From Lyngbya aestuarii BL J (lineage in GTDB: Bacteria > Cyanobacteriota > Cyanobacteriia > Cyanobacteriales > Microcoleaceae), in the NCBI RefSeq assembly GCF_000478195.2, contig NZ_AUZM01000010.1, positions 59,253-123,252 on the forward strand: a DNA stretch of 64,000 bases, given 5' to 3'. The notes below the pieces were generated by a model. It did no database searches, was not told where the DNA came from, and worked only from the letters and a program-made list of their open reading frames with translations. Position numbers and translations under genes: made by a program. Positions 18,074-27,044 of this stretch are shown in pieces (within the stretch, counting starts at the first letter, position 1; every line of letters starts with the position of its first letter).

Positions 18074-19252
18074 TGAATTCCGTAAATAAGTGAGAAGGTT
18101 TTTGAGATAAAAAGGAACAGAGGAATCGAAAATATTATTTAGAGAGGTGAATCTCGAACTGGGTAGAGAAGCCACTGCGAGTCACTCATCTAAGTTTTTT
18201 TCGGATTCTGCGTCCGTATTCTGTATCTGTTTCTTTGGAATTCATCATTTTGCATGATGAGGATAAGTCGTTCTTTCCTAAATGGGAAAGAAGTAACGGA
18301 ACAAGAAACGAGGAAAGAATAAATAACTCTTCAGTTGCAATTTGCTTGTGAAGTGGGTAATTCATTTTTCCTAATGCTCCTCACTTGAGGTTTCCGAACT
18401 CATCCCGCGCTGTGGGCAATTCCATTTCCTAACTCCGAATTAGGTTGTACTCGTTTTTCAGCGTTAGCAACTTTATACCATCCCCCTGCAAATGCGCTTG
18501 AAGTTAGGCATCCGGTTCAGGTTTATTGGATTAGTTAAAGATGTACTCATCTTCTCAAACCTAGAGAGAGTCAGGGTTAAATTTTTCTTCTCGGGTGGGG
18601 TTCTAGTCTTTTTTAGGTTGGGTTCTAGTCTTTTTCACCCTAGTGCAGGGTATTTTTGTACTCACCCTCTATGCTTTGATTCATCAGGACTTGATGCTAT
18701 TATTTCCTTTAAATATACCCCTGTTTATTTTGTACTCATTCCCCTAAAAAAAACTGGAGTCAGCCTCTCAAGCTCCCCCAGTGCTGTCACGGAATTCAAT
18801 TCTGTATCTAAGTTAACATTTTTTGAATTAGGGGGTTTGATATATGTGTCTATGCCCTCAAAATTTTACCTCTTAAAACACTGGAAAGCTAGACCTATCA
18901 ACGGCTTCATCTGCAAGTATATCAAAAATATTTGAGTTCACCTTTGATCGGGTCAAAACTTACCCTCAAAATTCCCTGCAAACACTGATTTAGTATATAC
19001 TTAAGGGTGAGGCTGAAAATACTGGTTCCCCTACCCATAAATACCCAAACCCCTCTGCAAAAATATCAGTCCCCCACCCCAAAAAGAATTTTTTAGAGAG
19101 TTAAAAGCCCCATGTATTCTGCTTTTCAATAATCTGAGTACACCTTTAACTAATCAAATAAATCTAACTGGCTTAGTGCATACTGGGAGAGAGTGAGCCA
19201 CTTGGTATAAGCAGTAGAAACGAGACCTGTTCTAATTGACTCACGGAATCTG
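18074..19252. promoter_or_regulatory. Divergent nifB-nifP control region with repeated TGTACTCA
   Basis: About 1.18 kb without a credible gene. The octamer TGTACTCA occurs at 18542, 18657, 18731 and, inverted, at 19135-19142, with a near copy TGTACTCG at 18446. TGAGTTCACCTTT (18933) resembles TGAGTACACCTTT around the inverted copy. Two copies of GGTTCTAGTCTTTTT lie 22 bases apart (18599, 18621). From established work, the activator CnfR acts on nifB and nifP in a non-heterocystous cyanobacterium. Linking these octamers to CnfR is inference. Confidence 0.6.
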
Positions 19253-20059
19253 ATGCTACAGCCCATCACTCTCAGAGAACGTCGAAGACGGGAGACGAAC
19301 CAGCCAGAGAAGACTTCATCAAGTCCTCCTGTGGGTTTTTGTCCCCCTACCCCGCCAGTCTCAGAAGTTAAAGGTTCACAATCTTGTACTTCTGTAACTC
19401 TAGTTGAGGGATTAAAAGCACTTTGGAATGATTTCCAGATTGTTTTTGAGCGAGATCCGGCGGCTCGCAATTGGTTAGAGGTGCTTTGCTGCTATCCGGG
19501 TTTACACGCTTTGGCGATACACCGGATCTCTCACTGGATGTATCATCGTCATCTACCTTTCCTCCCTCGGTTTATGTCTCACCTCGGACGGTTTTTCACT
19601 GGAATTGAAATTCATCCGGGTGCAACGATTGGTAAAGGAGTCTTTATTGATCATGGCATGGGAGTTGTAGTCGGTGAGACAGCAATCATCGGTGATTATT
19701 GTTTAATCTATCAAAATGCAACCCTGGGAGGTACTGGAAAAGAAAGCGGTAAACGCCATCCGACTTTAGGTAATAATGTTGTGGTGGGTGCTGGAGCAAA
19801 AGTATTAGGCAATATCACCATTGGCAATCATGTCCGTGTGGGAGCGGGTTCAATCGTTCTCAATGATGTCCCGGATGATTGCACTGTAGTCGGTATCCCT
19901 GGTCGTGTTATTTCTCGTTCAGGTCGCGGTTGTCCCCTTGAACATGGCAAACTTCCGGATGTGGAAGCCAAGCTGATTCGGACCTTAGTTGATCGCATTG
20001 AGCAATTGGAACAACAAGTCCAACAAATTCGCAACTACGAAGTTGGAATTCGCAATTAA
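19253..20059 (+). CDS. nifP: Serine O-acetyltransferase NifP (CysE family)
   Basis: 268 residues. A left-handed beta-helix acyltransferase with hexapeptide repeats from about residue 120 ([19 protein letters not shown], then [19 protein letters not shown]) and the catalytic His segments [11 protein letters not shown] and [10 protein letters not shown]. It makes O-acetylserine for cysteine, the sulfur source of NifS. About 52 residues at the N-terminus ([18 protein letters not shown]...) look disordered and precede the usual start region [13 protein letters not shown] later start is possible but no better ribosome site is evident. Divergent from nifB. Confidence 0.9.
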   Translation: MLQPITLRERRRRETNQPEKTSSSPPVGFCPPTPPVSEVKGSQSCTSVTLVEGLKALWNDFQIVFERDPAARNWLEVLCCYPGLHALAIHRISHWMYHRHLPFLPRFMSHLGRFFTGIEIHPGATIGKGVFIDHGMGVVVGETAIIGDYCLIYQNATLGGTGKESGKRHPTLGNNVVVGAGAKVLGNITIGNHVRVGAGSIVLNDVPDDCTVVGIPGRVISRSGRGCPLEHGKLPDVEAKLIRTLVDRIEQLEQQVQQIRNYEVGIRN

Positions 20060-20119
20060 TTCATCTTGTCTCCAAGATAAGCTTTTGCATCCTGACCTTT
20101 TCTGAATGAGCCTCACACC

Positions 20120-20416
20120 ATGTTTAAACTTTCTTCTTCTGGTGCTGTCATTAGTCCGGTTACTGTTTTACAGGGTGATCGCTGGATTGTTTATCGTCGC
20201 TTACAAGAGTTGATGATTCCCTGTTGGTGTCCGGAAGATGGACTGCTATGGGTTGAAATTCAGCACAGTAATCACGCTATTCTACTACGAAGTGTCATCC
20301 AACAGTTTATGGCGTCTCGGCCACAATTAGTAGATTGGTTAGAACGCTGTTGGGAAACGGATATTTCTCCCCAAGGAGTTCAAAATTACGAGTTTCATGG
20401 AGAATTGGAACGTTAA
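20120..20416 (+). CDS. Small conserved nif-cluster protein, unknown
   Basis: 98 residues, soluble, with LQGDRWIVYRRLQELMIPCWCP and a Trp/Glu-rich C-terminus (LVDWLERCWETD). By position between nifP and a DUF2949 gene it matches, from memory, a small gene at the same place in Nostoc/Anabaena nif clusters. Function unknown. It starts 60 bases after nifP and is likely cotranscribed with it. Confidence 0.75.
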   Translation: MFKLSSSGAVISPVTVLQGDRWIVYRRLQELMIPCWCPEDGLLWVEIQHSNHAILLRSVIQQFMASRPQLVDWLERCWETDISPQGVQNYEFHGELER

Positions 20417-21236
20417 GACCGAAACTTGAAAAAGAGGATCAGTTGAATTAACAATGCTTAATTATTCATTATAAATAATTATTCGCTGTTTGAGACTTCA
20501 ATTTGAACCTAGAGTCCCTAGTCTGATTTCCCTCTTTTTCAATGATCGAATACTGCTTCAGTCTCTAGGAAACTCTATCTTGTCTCGCTCTCAACTCAGC
20601 TTGTCAACGTCTAGAGAGTCATGAGTTTAGAGCAACCCGCTACACTTGTAGCCCCATCCATTCTCAACAGTCTGAATTCAATTCTTCGGATCAATTCTTC
20701 TACCCTCATTCCTCAAGGGTTTCACGCTTAGAGGACAAGTCACAAGTATTAGACAGGCTATCTTTATATTCCCGAGTCAAGGAATCAATCACCTACGCAG
20801 TGGTTGCTCACGAAATCTCATCGTATCCTTGGGCGAAGGATTGAATATATTGCTCTTGTTCAACTTCTGGGTTTTGATCTTCTCAATCAAAACTAATCTC
20901 TGAAGTTAGAAGGTACAGTAGAATTAACTTCTCTACATCTATTCTTAAACAGAATGGTGGGGAAAAGAAAAAATTTAATTCTCAATTCATTTAGTTGCTG
21001 GAACATCTATCTCGATCTGATTGACCTTCACCACACCATCCCCAAGAGCAAGTTTCATCTTGATAATCTCAAGCCTTCAGATAGCCTGGTTTTGGTCATA
21101 ACTGAGTCAGCGTGATTCAGCAGGGAAGAAAAGAAAATTCACCAGAACAAGTTACCTCAAGACTTAATTCTGTAGGATTATTCGATTTTTCTTGATTCCC
21201 AAAATCACCACATCAAACCTCACCTGAAGTGCTGTC
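20417..21236. other. 820-base spacer, no clear gene; long-range inverted repeat
   Basis: TTGAAAAAGAGG (20426-20437) and CCTCTTTTTCAA (20531-20542) are a perfect 12-base inverted repeat enclosing an AT-rich hairpin. A 36-codon frame starts at ATG 20621 and ends at 20731 (SLEQPATLVAPSILN...), too short to support alone. Nothing else is evident before the DUF2949 gene. Confidence 0.5.
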
Positions 21237-21449
21237 ATGGAATACAATTCTAATTTCACGGAATTCTGTCGATTTTTGCAAGATGAACTGGCAATTTCTC
21301 ACGATGAGTTAAAAGTCGCCATCCAACGCAGAAAGCATTCAACTGATCCCCTACCGATGTTGCTTTGGCAATATGGATTTATTTCTATCACTCAACTGCA
21401 AACGATCTTTGATTGGCTCAAAAACAAGCCCCAGTTTGATTTCTCATGA
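21237..21449 (+). CDS. DUF2949 family protein
   Basis: 70 residues. Fits the cyanobacterial DUF2949 pattern: FLQDELAISHDELKVAIQR, then LPMLLWQYGFISITQLQ and IFDWL. It looks like a small helical domain. Function unknown. The gene lies between nifP and nifV in cyanobacterial nif clusters, so a nitrogen-fixation link is by position only. The ATG is preceded by a weak ribosome site. Confidence 0.8.
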   Translation: MEYNSNFTEFCRFLQDELAISHDELKVAIQRRKHSTDPLPMLLWQYGFISITQLQTIFDWLKNKPQFDFS

Positions 21450-21761
21450 ACAAATCCGCAACAGTAGAAAACCGCAAGGAACGTTCATCAAGAAAGGGAC
21501 AAGGTAACTCGGAAATAAACAGACAACGAGGCCTTAACTAAACGCTATGCCTAAAACTAACAGATTCGCGCTGACTGTCTATCCTCAATCCCGAACTCCT
21601 CTATCCCTGTGTCAATAGTCCCTTATTTTGGAGAGATAGTCAAATTAAACCTGAAATCTACTCCTAAAAGCCAGGGTACTGATTGAAATAGCTGCCGATT
21701 GTCACCGTGTATGCGTGTGCATTTTACCAAATCTGTTTCTCAATTGTGGGGAAGTCTAGCC
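21450..21761. other. 312-base leader before nifV
   Basis: No gene, repeat or clear hairpin was recognised. The region is AT-rich and may carry the nifV promoter, but no convincing -10 or -35 box was seen. Confidence 0.4.
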
Positions 21762-22895
21762 ATGAATGAAATTCAAATCAATGATACAACCTTACGAGAT
21801 GGTGAACAAGCCGCCGGAGTTGCGTTCACTGTCGATGAAAAAGTCGCTTTGGCGTCTTTCATGGATGCCATTGGGATTCATGAATTAGAGGTTGGTATCC
21901 CAGCAATGGGCAGTGAAGAAGCCCGAGCTATTTCCGCGATTGCCAATCTTGACTTGCGGACTTCACTCATTGGCTGGAACCGAGCGGTACGTTCTGACAT
22001 CGAAGCCTCTATCGCTTGTGGTCTTAAACGGGTTCACATTTCTATCCCGGTTTCTGAGATTCAGATTGCAGCTAAATTTCAGGGAAATTATCAGGCGGTT
22101 TTACAACGACTTCGAGAGGCTGTGGAATTTGCAGTTGACCAAGGGTTGTATGTCGCGGTTGGGGGAGAAGATTCCTCTCGCGCTGATGAATCGTTTCTCA
22201 CCGATGTAGCGTTGTCGATTGAAAGCTGGGGAGCAAGTCGTTTTCGCTTTTGCGATACGGTGGGTATTCTTGACCCGATGAAAACTAGCCAAAAAGTTGC
22301 CCATTTAGTGAGTCAATTGTCTATTCCGGTGGAGATGCACACTCACAATGATTTTGGGCTAGCGACGGCGAATGCCTTGGCAGGTTTGCAGGCGGGTGCG
22401 ACTTCGGTGAATACGACGGTTAATGGCTTGGGAGAACGGGCTGGAAATGCGGCTCTCGAAGAAGTCGTGATGGTTCTTAAGCAAATGTATAGCTTGGATC
22501 TGGGTATTAATACTCGGCGTTTGCGGGAACTATCTGGCTTTGTTGCTCAAGCGTCGGGCTGTCCGGTTCCGCCTTGGAAGGCGATTGTGGGTGAAAATGC
22601 CTTTGCTCACGAAGCGGGGATTCATGCTCACGGGATTTTAAAGAATCCGAACACTTATGAACCGTTTGCCCCCGAGGAGGTGGGCTGGGAACGTCGTTTA
22701 GTTGTGGGTAAACATTCGGGACGACATTTGGTTTCGACTGTACTCCAGCAAAATGGCATTACATTAACGACAGAAGAAATCGCGACGGTTTTAGAAGCGG
22801 TGCGAAATCTTTCTGTACAGTTTAAGCGCAGTTTGACTGTGGAAGAATTGTTAAATTTAGTACCTCAAAGGAGAATAGCTCATGGGATTAGCTAG
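21762..22895 (+). CDS. nifV: Homocitrate synthase NifV
   Basis: 377 residues from the ATG at 21762 (a TTG at 21699 would add 21 unrelated residues). HMGL-like/DRE-TIM barrel: INDTTLRDGEQAAGVAF, the metal-binding HTHNDFGLATAN and the glycine-rich GLGERAGNAALEEV, then HEAGIHAHGI. It condenses acetyl-CoA with 2-oxoglutarate to homocitrate, the organic ligand of FeMo-cofactor. The last 14 bases overlap nifZ, so the two are coupled. Confidence 0.96.
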   Translation: MNEIQINDTTLRDGEQAAGVAFTVDEKVALASFMDAIGIHELEVGIPAMGSEEARAISAIANLDLRTSLIGWNRAVRSDIEASIACGLKRVHISIPVSEIQIAAKFQGNYQAVLQRLREAVEFAVDQGLYVAVGGEDSSRADESFLTDVALSIESWGASRFRFCDTVGILDPMKTSQKVAHLVSQLSIPVEMHTHNDFGLATANALAGLQAGATSVNTTVNGLGERAGNAALEEVVMVLKQMYSLDLGINTRRLRELSGFVAQASGCPVPPWKAIVGENAFAHEAGIHAHGILKNPNTYEPFAPEEVGWERRLVVGKHSGRHLVSTVLQQNGITLTTEEIATVLEAVRNLSVQFKRSLTVEELLNLVPQRRIAHGIS

Positions 22896-23148
22896 AGTTG
22901 ATGCTGTCGAAATTAATGATCAGCCGAAATACAATCTTGAACAAAAGGTTAGAGTTCGTAAAATGATTCGCAATGATGGCACTTTTCCGGGTAAAGAAAT
23001 CGGAGAAAATCTAGTCAAAAAAGGCGATGAAGGTTATGTGATTAGTATCGGCACTTATTTGCAAGCTTATTACATCTATGCTGTACATTTTCTTGATAAA
23101 AATGTTATAGTTGGATGTCGGGCAAAAGAATTAGATCCTGTCGATTAA
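22882..23148 (+). CDS. nifZ: NifZ
   Basis: 88 residues, the small cyanobacterial NifZ type: PKYNLEQKVRVRKMIRNDGTFPG, KGDEGYVISIGTYLQ, YYIYAVHFL, VVGCRAKEL-like end. SH3-like fold expected. NifZ helps form the second P-cluster pair of the MoFe protein. Its ATG lies within the nifV end, with GGAG upstream inside nifV. Confidence 0.93.
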   Translation: MGLARVDAVEINDQPKYNLEQKVRVRKMIRNDGTFPGKEIGENLVKKGDEGYVISIGTYLQAYYIYAVHFLDKNVIVGCRAKELDPVD

Positions 23149-23231
23149 AGTTTTGATTGAAGATTGGGTCGGCTCTACGATTTTGATTTCACAATCTTCG
23201 ATTTCAGTTTGTAGGTTGTCGGTTGAAATGA

Positions 23232-23262
23232 CTAAACTGATCTGAATTTCAGATCAGTTTAG
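23232..23262 (+). other. Perfect 15-base inverted repeat between nifZ and nifT
   Basis: CTAAACTGATCTGAA, one T, then TTCAGATCAGTTTAG. In RNA it gives a stem of about 12 pairs with a 7-nt loop. No T-run follows, so it looks more like an operator or a processing/stability hairpin than a terminator. It lies 46 bases before nifT. Confidence 0.7.
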
Positions 23263-23307
23263 GAAGACTGTCACCTACGATAACACCCTAAAAAAGGAGG
23301 TTTTACT

Positions 23308-23508
23308 GTGAAAGTAATGTTACGCAAAAATGCAGCAGGACAACTATCAGCTTACGTTCCTAAAAAAGATTTAGAAGAAGACGTAGTTGAAGAAAAAATG
23401 GGTGAAGAAGGCAAGATTTTTGTCCTGGCTAATGGTTGGGAATTAACATTTCCGAAATTAGAAGAACCCTTTGATTTACCACTCACAGCAGAAGCAAAAA
23501 AACTGTAA
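23308..23508 (+). CDS. nifT: NifT/FixU
   Basis: 66 residues: KVMLRKNAAGQLSAYVPKKDLEE, GKIFVLANGWELTFP. The family's usual length is about 65-75. The GTG start has a near-perfect ribosome site (AAAAAGGAGG). NifT is widespread in nif clusters but its role is unknown and often dispensable. It follows nifZ by 159 bases containing a long inverted repeat. Confidence 0.93.
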   Translation: MKVMLRKNAAGQLSAYVPKKDLEEDVVEEKMGEEGKIFVLANGWELTFPKLEEPFDLPLTAEAKKL

Positions 23509-24140
23509 TAGAAGATCAAGAGGCAATTTTGAACTTCTAACTTCTGATTGACTTCTGCCTAAATATTTGAGCGTTTGACAGGCTCCATTTGTGTAATTTA
23601 AACGTTGTACAAGTGTTGCTGAAGGTTGATGAAAAACCTCCGGGTTTAGAAGACTTCAGAATCCCTGCTTAGAGAAGATCATTCTTTGGGTATCAGGGAA
23701 AAATCCCATAACTGAATTATTCTAAGGATGTTATGCGGGGCTGTCATCAAAAGAAGGCGGGAAACTCATGTAGATTTTAATTTCTGATTGAGTTTTCAAC
23801 GAGTTGGAGTAATGCCAAAAGTCTCTAACATTATGACAACCGATGTCGCCTTTTCAACAATTCTGTGATTAACCTCCAGAAGTGCTGCACGTTCCTAATA
23901 ATCAGCTTTTCGCCAGCAATGGCACTGCTGTTTTCGTGAACATCGGCTAAAGAACTTGGGTTTAGGAATGTGGAACCCATAAGGGGGTCAAGACTTTGGC
24001 GAGAGAGAGTGAATTAACGGTTTAGTGGGTGCATCAATTCATTTCTTCGTTTATTTGCTTATCACTCTCTTTTTCTATTCTCGATGAGTTCTAAAGCTTC
24101 CCTTATGAACTGTCCTTAATATTCCTAAAACTGAGACCCC
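23509..24140. other. 632-base spacer with a possible short remnant
   Basis: No full gene is seen. At 23812-23868 an ATG with GGAG upstream opens an 18-codon frame, MPKVSNIMTTDVAFSTIL, which looks like the start of a CBS-domain protein. The frame then stops at TGA and I cannot follow the similarity further. It could be chance. Confidence 0.35.
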
Positions 24141-24527
24141 ATGAGTTACTTTAGCGTTGATCTGAATTCTCGACCAACTTCCGACCATTCCAAATCTGAA
24201 GGGTTAGCCCATCAGCAATTGGAAAACGCCTGTCGTCAACAGATTTATGCTGCTTCTGTGCGTCAATCAAATTTACGAGAAAACAGCACCGTTCTATCCG
24301 AGGAAAATAGTTTAGTGGCAACATTATTCGCTCAATGTGAGTGGAATGTTAACACTGATGCAGACATCAATACATTGGCGATTCAATGTCCGGATTTAAA
24401 CTCTAACTTAATCGTTTTCGAGAAAGTGATGCGTTATGCCGGGGCGTTGAAAGCGTTTGCAATTGGTAAAGTTCATGTCTGTTCTCCCTCTAACCAGGGA
24501 ACTCCAAAGGATTTCCGAGTGGATTAA
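24141..24527 (+). CDS. Unknown protein upstream of flavodoxin
   Basis: 128 residues, soluble, no signal peptide. The N-terminal 60 residues are polar and Gln/Asn-rich. The C-terminal half looks more ordered (LIVFEKVMRYAGALKAFAIGKVHVCSP). No family recognised. It is in the same direction as and 101 bases ahead of the flavodoxin gene, inside the plus-strand nif run, so it may be a lineage-specific nif accessory gene. Confidence 0.55.
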   Translation: MSYFSVDLNSRPTSDHSKSEGLAHQQLENACRQQIYAASVRQSNLRENSTVLSEENSLVATLFAQCEWNVNTDADINTLAIQCPDLNSNLIVFEKVMRYAGALKAFAIGKVHVCSPSNQGTPKDFRVD

Positions 24528-24628
24528 CTTTCTGTCAATCGAGATTGATTGTTTGCCCGATGAATTTCTAAGTCTGTTGGGTCGGGGCAATTTAGTCCAA
24601 AAACCAATACTGTTAGGAGAATTGTATT

Positions 24629-25180
24629 ATGGCTAAGATTGGTATTTTCTACGGTTCTACATCCGGTGTAACTGAAGAAATCGCAACCGCATTGCAGGAA
24701 AAGTTGGGTAAAGATCTTTGCGATCTTTTCAGCATGGAAGACGATTTCGACGAATTTAGTGATTTGCTGGAGTATGATTATTTGCTCCTCGGCTGTTCTA
24801 CTTGGGGAGCAGGCGAAGTGCAGAATGATTGGCGAGATCCATTGTTTGAAATGGAAGTGGAAAAACCGGACTTTTCCGGTAAAACCATCGCTCTATTTGG
24901 CCCCGGAGATTATGTCAGCCACGGAATGCACTTTGTCGGTGCTTTGGGCGTGATGTATGACATCTTTACCAAACTGGGTGCAACGGTTGTTGGGGCGGTT
25001 CCGACGGATGACTATACCTTTGAGCATTCAACAGCCATTCGGGATGGTTTATTTGTCGGATTACCTCTCGATGAAATTAACGAAAGCGAAAAGACGGATG
25101 AACGTCTTAATCGCTGGATTGAAATACTGCGTCCCCATTTTCCGATTGAAGATCGGGTTTTGGCGGGTGCAAGCGCCTAG
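24629..25180 (+). CDS. nifF: Long-chain flavodoxin, probable electron donor to nitrogenase
   Basis: 183 residues. FMN phosphate loop IFYGSTSGVTEE at the N-terminus, then the isoalloxazine loops STWGAGEVQNDW and FGPGDYVSHGMHFVGALG. The insertion that defines long-chain flavodoxins is present. Placed between nifT and fdxB, it is best read as the NifF-type donor to NifH rather than the iron-stress IsiB, but sequence alone cannot separate these. GGAGAATT precedes the ATG. Confidence 0.85.
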   Translation: MAKIGIFYGSTSGVTEEIATALQEKLGKDLCDLFSMEDDFDEFSDLLEYDYLLLGCSTWGAGEVQNDWRDPLFEMEVEKPDFSGKTIALFGPGDYVSHGMHFVGALGVMYDIFTKLGATVVGAVPTDDYTFEHSTAIRDGLFVGLPLDEINESEKTDERLNRWIEILRPHFPIEDRVLAGASA

Positions 25181-25261
25181 AACAAATTGGCAATTGGTTT
25201 GCTGAGAACACTTCCTTTAAGGATATCTGACTGACGACCTTTGTTTAGGAGAACACAGATC

Positions 25262-25555
25262 ATGGTTGCAACATTAACGAGCGTAACTAAAAGTGGTAAA
25301 ACTTGGGAACCCAAATTTGTGGAGTCCCTCGATCAAGAAAATTGTTTGGGTTGTGGTCGATGCTTCAAAGTCTGCGGTTTCAACGTTTTGGGCTTGATTG
25401 CTCTTAATGAAGATGGCGAAGTTGTCGATGAAGATGAAGATGAAGTCGAACGCAAAGTAATGAATATTGACAATCCTGAAAATTGCGTAGGCTGTCAGGC
25501 TTGCTCACGGATTTGTCCGAAAAAATGTTATACTCACGCTACGGTTGCCGTTTAA
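25262..25555 (+). CDS. fdxB: nif-specific ferredoxin III (FdxB), 2[4Fe-4S]
   Basis: 97 residues from the ATG at 25262. A TTG start at 25241 would add 7 residues. Two cluster motifs are seen: [13 protein letters not shown] and [15 protein letters not shown], separated by an acidic stretch ([14 protein letters not shown]). This matches the nif-specific ferredoxin III family, thought to serve NifB-dependent cofactor synthesis or nitrogenase. In this window it may partly cover the lack of fdxN. Confidence 0.92.
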   Translation: MVATLTSVTKSGKTWEPKFVESLDQENCLGCGRCFKVCGFNVLGLIALNEDGEVVDEDEDEVERKVMNIDNPENCVGCQACSRICPKKCYTHATVAV

Positions 25556-25710
25556 GACGTAGCAATACAATTCTCTAACAGTTATTTGTGAACAGTGGGC
25601 GGTTGAGTAATAATGGTAAAAATAGAGTTTATCACCGTTCACTGTTTTCTGCATACAATATTGATTTTTATTGTGCAGACTGTTAACTTTTAGCACCTGG
25701 AGTTATAACG

Positions 25711-26676
25711 ATGCGTGTCGCTCATAATATCACCGAATTGGTGGGTCGAACTCCCCTCGTTCAACTTAATTCTATTCCCCAATCTCAAGGCTGTGTGGCT
25801 CAAATCCTGGTAAAATTAGAAGGGATGAATCCCGCCGCTTCTGTTAAAGATCGGATTGGCGTGAATATGATTAACGCCGCAGAACGAGAAGGTTTGATTA
25901 TTCCCGGTCACACGATATTAGTTGAACCGACTTCTGGAAATACCGGAATTGCTCTGGCTATGGCGGCGGCTGCGAAAGGATATCGCCTCATTTTAACCAT
26001 GCCAGATACCATGAGTCTAGAGCGTCGTTCGATGTTGCGGGCTTATGGCGCACAGTTGGAGTTGACTCCCGGTTCACAAGGGATGAAAGGTGCCATTCAA
26101 AAGGCGCAGGAGTTGACGGAAACGATTGACAATGCCTATATGCTCCAACAGTTTAGCAACCCTGCAAACCCCGAAATTCACCGCCAAACCACTGCAAAAG
26201 AAATTTGGGAAGATACAGACGGACGGATTGATTTTTTAATCGCAGGTGTCGGAACGGGTGGTACGATTACAGGGATTGCTGATGTGATTAAGCAATATAA
26301 ACCTCAGTTTAAAGTGATCGCGGTTGAACCGACAAATAGCCCGATTTTATCGGGTGGAAATCCTGGCCCTCACAAAATTCAAGGAATTGGCGCTGGTTTT
26401 ATTCCTGAAGTTTTAAACGTTGATTTAATTGATGAAGTCGTTCAAATTACCGATGACGAAGCGATGAATTATGGTCGCCGTCTAGCCCGTGAAGAAGGGA
26501 TTTTATCAGGTATTTCGACGGGTGCGGCTTTGGGTGCAGCGATTAAAGTGGCTCAACGTTCTGAAAATGAAGGTAAACTGATTGTGATGATTCAACCGAG
26601 TTTCGGCGAACGGTATCTCAGCACGCCGATGTTCCAAGATTTGGAAGAACAAAAAGAACCTGTATTAATTGGTTAA
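25711..26676 (+). CDS. cysK: Cysteine synthase A (O-acetylserine sulfhydrylase), nif-linked
   Basis: 321 residues, fold type II PLP enzyme. PLP lysine in [11 protein letters not shown], substrate loop [12 protein letters not shown], phosphate loop [10 protein letters not shown] and [11 protein letters not shown]. It makes cysteine from O-acetylserine and sulfide. It follows fdxB and shares the strand with nifP, so the two give a dedicated cysteine route for NifS. A second, distinct homologue is at 59649-60638. GGAG lies upstream of the ATG. Confidence 0.93.
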   Translation: MRVAHNITELVGRTPLVQLNSIPQSQGCVAQILVKLEGMNPAASVKDRIGVNMINAAEREGLIIPGHTILVEPTSGNTGIALAMAAAAKGYRLILTMPDTMSLERRSMLRAYGAQLELTPGSQGMKGAIQKAQELTETIDNAYMLQQFSNPANPEIHRQTTAKEIWEDTDGRIDFLIAGVGTGGTITGIADVIKQYKPQFKVIAVEPTNSPILSGGNPGPHKIQGIGAGFIPEVLNVDLIDEVVQITDDEAMNYGRRLAREEGILSGISTGAALGAAIKVAQRSENEGKLIVMIQPSFGERYLSTPMFQDLEEQKEPVLIG

Positions 26677-26751
26677 AATCGCCCCCAAACCCCCCGTTCT
26701 GGGCATGGCCGTGCGCGTTAAGGCCCTAAAACTTGATTTGTGGGGGGGTGG

Positions 26752-26781
26752 GGAGGTAGGGAGGTAGGGAGGTAGGGAGGA
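26752..26781. repeat. Octamer tandem repeat (GGAGGTAG)x3.6
   Basis: Three exact copies of GGAGGTAG at 26752, 26760 and 26768 plus a partial fourth, in a G-rich stretch behind cysK. A simple sequence repeat outside genes. The downstream 26820-26860 is C-rich and could pair with it. Confidence 0.85.
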
Positions 26782-26878
26782 TTTTTATTAATAAAAAGTT
26801 ATTTTTCATCGGAAAAAAATCCTCTCCCCATCACCCCCGGAACCCCATCAACCCCGGCAATTTTTAACTCGGGAAGCG

Positions 26879-26936
26879 AGTCATCCGCAAGCGGCAGTGC
26901 ATTCCGCACCAATTCAGATGCGGTGAACGGATGACT
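26879..26936. other. Palindromic structured element between cysK and the methyltransferase gene
   Basis: AGTCATCCG (26879-26887) and CGGATGACT (26928-26936) form a perfect 9-bp closing stem. Inside, CCGCA (26904-26908) pairs with TGCGG (26919-26923), and CCGC-AA-GCGG offers an alternative small hairpin. It could be a folded RNA or an extragenic palindrome. The remaining spacer 26677-27044 holds no gene. Confidence 0.6.
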
Positions 26937-27044
26937 TAGAATGAAACAGCCCTGCCAATTCTGGGGGCTAAGATTAACTTTTTACAACTTAAATGAGGAC
27001 TTTTGTTTTTAGATGAGGATTTTAATCCTTAGCTGGATGCCTGA

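Noticed and set aside
18492..18935. 147-codon open frame in the nifB-nifP spacer
   Set aside because: Phe/Ser-rich translation with no family likeness and no ribosome site; it covers the repeated octamers and is better read as regulatory DNA.
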